A DNA stretch of 64,000 nt from Promerops cafer (Eukaryota; Chordata; Aves; Passeriformes; Nectariniidae). The position numbers and the translations under genes were made by a program. Under the pieces are notes generated by a model, which was given only the letters and a program-made list of their open reading frames with translations, made no database searches and was not told where the DNA came from. Below are positions 61,401-64,000 of this stretch, one piece after another. The DNA is taken from NCBI GenBank assembly GCA_013398275.1, contig VZSE01006618.1:290486-354485 (forward strand), written 5' to 3'. Each line of letters begins with the position of its first letter. Positions within the stretch are counted from its first letter, which is position 1.

Positions 61401-64000
61401 TACTGCAGTATGAGTTGGTCTTGTTAATGAATCAACAGTCTGTACACAAGTAGGACAAAACATGTATAAATTAAAAAGCCACAGCAGTTAAGACTTGTGG
61501 TACTAAATTCTGGCTATTTTTGAAATCTTAAGTACTTGCTCGCTCATGGATTCAATCTGCATCAGGAATTAATGTCATCAGAAGTGCCAGGACTGGACAA
61601 AGTAATTCCCTTCCTCTGCAAACACAGAAAACCTGCTTTTTGTTCACACAGGGCTTCAACATTTTTCTTGTAAAAAACCCACAACCCCAAAACAATCCTC
61701 AAAACCCCCCAGCCTTCCTTTCTTCACTCCTGCCACCCTGGCAAAAATCCTCACCTCTCTTTCAGAGAAATGAGCATGCCTTGTTACATGCTGCTCTGTA
61801 ACTATAGGAGCAAATCAATAGCAGCTGAATGCCATCTGCTTCGGGCAGCAGAACAGCACCAAAAGTGTGAGCAATGCATCTTCCCTTATTGAAAGGTTAT
61901 TTTATGCAAGTAAACAATTCATCGTCTTCTTGCACGCTTGATGCTCATTTACCACTTTTGATCAATAAAATATGCAAAACAACAAAAAAATTGAATCCTA
62001 AGAGTAGTTCTGATGCCAGTGTGATAGGTAATCAATACCAGGTCTCTCTTCAGTAAGGCAGCCAGTAGGGTAACTCCTTTATTGTATGAACCCAGGAGAA
62101 AGCGTGGAAATGTGTCTCATTACCTATAAAATGCAGTAAGAGAGTGAAAAACACAACTTCTATCCTGGAAATTATTAAAAAAAAAAAAAAAAAAAAGGAA
62201 AGGAGAGTCACTATTTTAATTGTGTTTTCCCTCTAACTAAGCAAAGGTTACTAATGTCAACTTGCTTGATCATTTCTTGCAAAGAAGGTGTTGATAGAGC
62301 TTCACTATCATTAACACAGATATTTGGTTAAATTGTAGTCATTACAAGACATACTTTGGACAACAATCCCTCTTCCTTCTGAAGCTGCTCCACCTTATTA
62401 AGCTTCAGTTTTCAATGTATTTATGGTTCAGGTGAACTCAGTTTTTCTGTTAAAAACAAACTGCTATGGGAATTTCTTCTGCACAGTGTTTCTTTTAGTC
62501 AGACCACAAACTGCCTTATTACATTAAGCCTCCTGACAATTGATTCAAGTAGAATACTTCTCTCCCAACAAAGAAAACAACATCATTTTTACAGGTACTG
62601 CAGAACAAAACCTCGTATTTAAACAGTTCCCTAAAATAACATAAAATACTTGAAATAACAGTTTGCTACCCACAAATGCTCTCTAATCTAGTGTACCAGA
62701 TATCCTAACATTAAAAAAAATATTAAAATTACTACTCTCTCATTTGAACAGCAATTTTGCAGATTGTATCACAAAGCCACAAGTTAAGCTGCACACTCTA
62801 TATTCTGATCTGCACTTGACACCAAATTCTCTTCAATCTTCTTTCCTGCATGTTTCTAGAAACACAATTATTTGGGTATGTGACCTTTACATACATTTGG
62901 TTATTTGAACTGCAAAAAAAGCTTGATATTCTTCTGTAGAAGTGTATCTTATGCAGGGCTTCCATTTAAGATAACTAATAAGTATAAAATTTTCTTAAAA
63001 AACCAAAACCCAAAAACCTCGATTTTTTAAATATTTGCAATGCAAAGACATTTTCCAATGCACAGGTAACAGACTTTGAGAAAAGTTCTACTAAAGTGAA
63101 ACCAAGAAATACTGAATAAAACCCAATTTCACCATACGATTATAACCAAACAGTAACTTGCAGTCAAGCAGCAGCGTTTCTACACAAGAAAGGAAAAAAA
63201 ATCTCTTCTTAGCAGTTCAGTTCTCATTATTATTGCAAAAAGAAGACAACTGGAAGAACATATCTGTAAATCAAAGTATATAGAATTTTTAAGGTAATTA
63301 CTGGTAATTAAAAAAGAACATATTCGCACATGTGGAAAATGTCCTTCTGAACAATCAATGAAACTTATTGAATGTAAGATAGATTTGGGTTTAGGATTTA
63401 TTTAAATCTGTGAATTAGAGGCAGGTTTGTAAGTGACAGTTCAAAATCTTTTTTTTATAACCCCAGATATTTGTAGCGCTAACAAGCAGCTACCCCTTCT
63501 GTATGATGTAGCTTGGATCATGTTCCTCCTGCATTCCTTCTTCAAAAATGCTTATGAGTTTATATGAACTTCAATATATGGCTTGCACACATTTATAGAA
63601 GCCAAAACAACTTTGATCAAATTAATAATACAGAACATAGTAGTGAAAGTGCAGTAGCTTGAAGTCAATGACCCAACTAGCAGCAAGGGTATAATTTAAA
63701 GTCAGAAATTTCCAGTGCATGCACCGTTAGCCACAGTGAACCTGTTACTGCTCTAAAGGGAATTGTTTGCCTCTTATTAGATTTTCTACAGCACAGCCAT
63801 AAGTGATAAATGTACTGCTGTACTCACTGTCAAGTTAATCAATGCTGCCAAAGTTTTGTTGACCTAACAGTAATCCATAAAGTGAGCGGCATTTTCTCTA
63901 TCCCTATGACAACTCGGTCCTCAGTGGGGATACAAATCTTACAACAGCTTCTCAAAAAGAAAAAAAACAAAAACAAACCAAGGCAGGGGGAAAAAAGATA
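58441..64000. other. SNX24 intron 3, right part
   Basis: No exon of SNX24 or another gene was recognised. The stretch contains a mixed AAT/GAT/AAC trinucleotide region (58699-58760), G/T tracts near 59.70 and 59.95 kb, and a run of 20 A at 62177-62196. The remainder is AT-rich unique-looking DNA up to the window edge. Confidence 0.55.
62177..62196. repeat. Poly-A run
   Basis: A run of 20 consecutive A. No retroposed gene or SINE body is recognisable immediately upstream, so it is called a simple homopolymer. Confidence 0.9.

Noticed and set aside
62100..62200. Processed pseudogene ending in poly-A
   Set aside because: No recognisable coding remnant or target-site duplication lies around the run of 20 A.
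50700..64000. SNX24 exons 1-3
   Set aside because: I looked on the minus strand for the PX-domain start, the basic lipid-binding part and the segment before LENEELPK, and saw no match. They are presumed beyond the right edge.

Overview
This is a 64 kb piece of an avian nuclear genome. The evidence for a bird is the many 3' fragments of CR1 LINEs, several ending in the ATTCTATG-type tail, together with ERV-type solo LTRs and interrupted, intron-rich genes. The order within birds cannot be settled from the sequence. Two protein-coding genes are supported by exons with matching splice phases. They lie tail to tail: the C-terminal exons of PPIC (cyclophilin C) on the + strand at 37.1-41.1 kb, and the last four coding exons of SNX24 (sorting nexin 24) on the - strand at 50.7-43.8 kb. 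From memory, the human order is SNX24 > < PPIC, PRDM6 >, so the window looks like the same syntenic block inverted. In chicken this block is expected on chromosome Z, but that is recall and not seen here.

Layout. 1-4 kb: three GC/CpG-rich segments, with an AT-rich stretch between 2.55 and 3.3 kb that reads like a conserved regulatory element. By synteny this should be the PRDM6 promoter side, but no PRDM6 coding exon was recognised. 4-29.6 kb: long intergenic DNA with no recognisable gene, some simple repeats, old CR1 fragments (15.3, 22.2, 27.0 and 28.2 kb) and one LTR (22.95-23.38 kb). 29.7-34.1 kb: a repeat-dense block with a long CR1, another CR1 split by an LTR-bearing insertion, a very GC-rich minisatellite segment with a 16-bp tandem repeat directly beside an N, and one more CR1. 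This GC-rich block is the best candidate for the PPIC promoter and the missing signal-peptide exon. 37.1-41.5 kb: PPIC exons 2-5 and a polyadenylation signal. 43-50.7 kb: SNX24 exons 4-7. 50.7-64 kb: almost certainly SNX24 intron 3, holding a second long CR1 (57.4-58.4 kb) and simple repeats. SNX24 exons 1-3 were not found and should lie beyond the right edge.

The two genes have no operon-like link. PPIC is an ER/secretory-pathway prolyl isomerase. SNX24 is a PX-domain phosphoinositide-binding protein of the endosomal system. Points worth a second look are the missing PPIC exon 1 next to a collapsed-looking repeat gap, two CR1 copies sharing the same frameshifting lesion, an LTR-bearing insertion nested in a CR1, the candidate regulatory element at 2.6-3.3 kb, and an exon-like open stretch in the last SNX24 intron.
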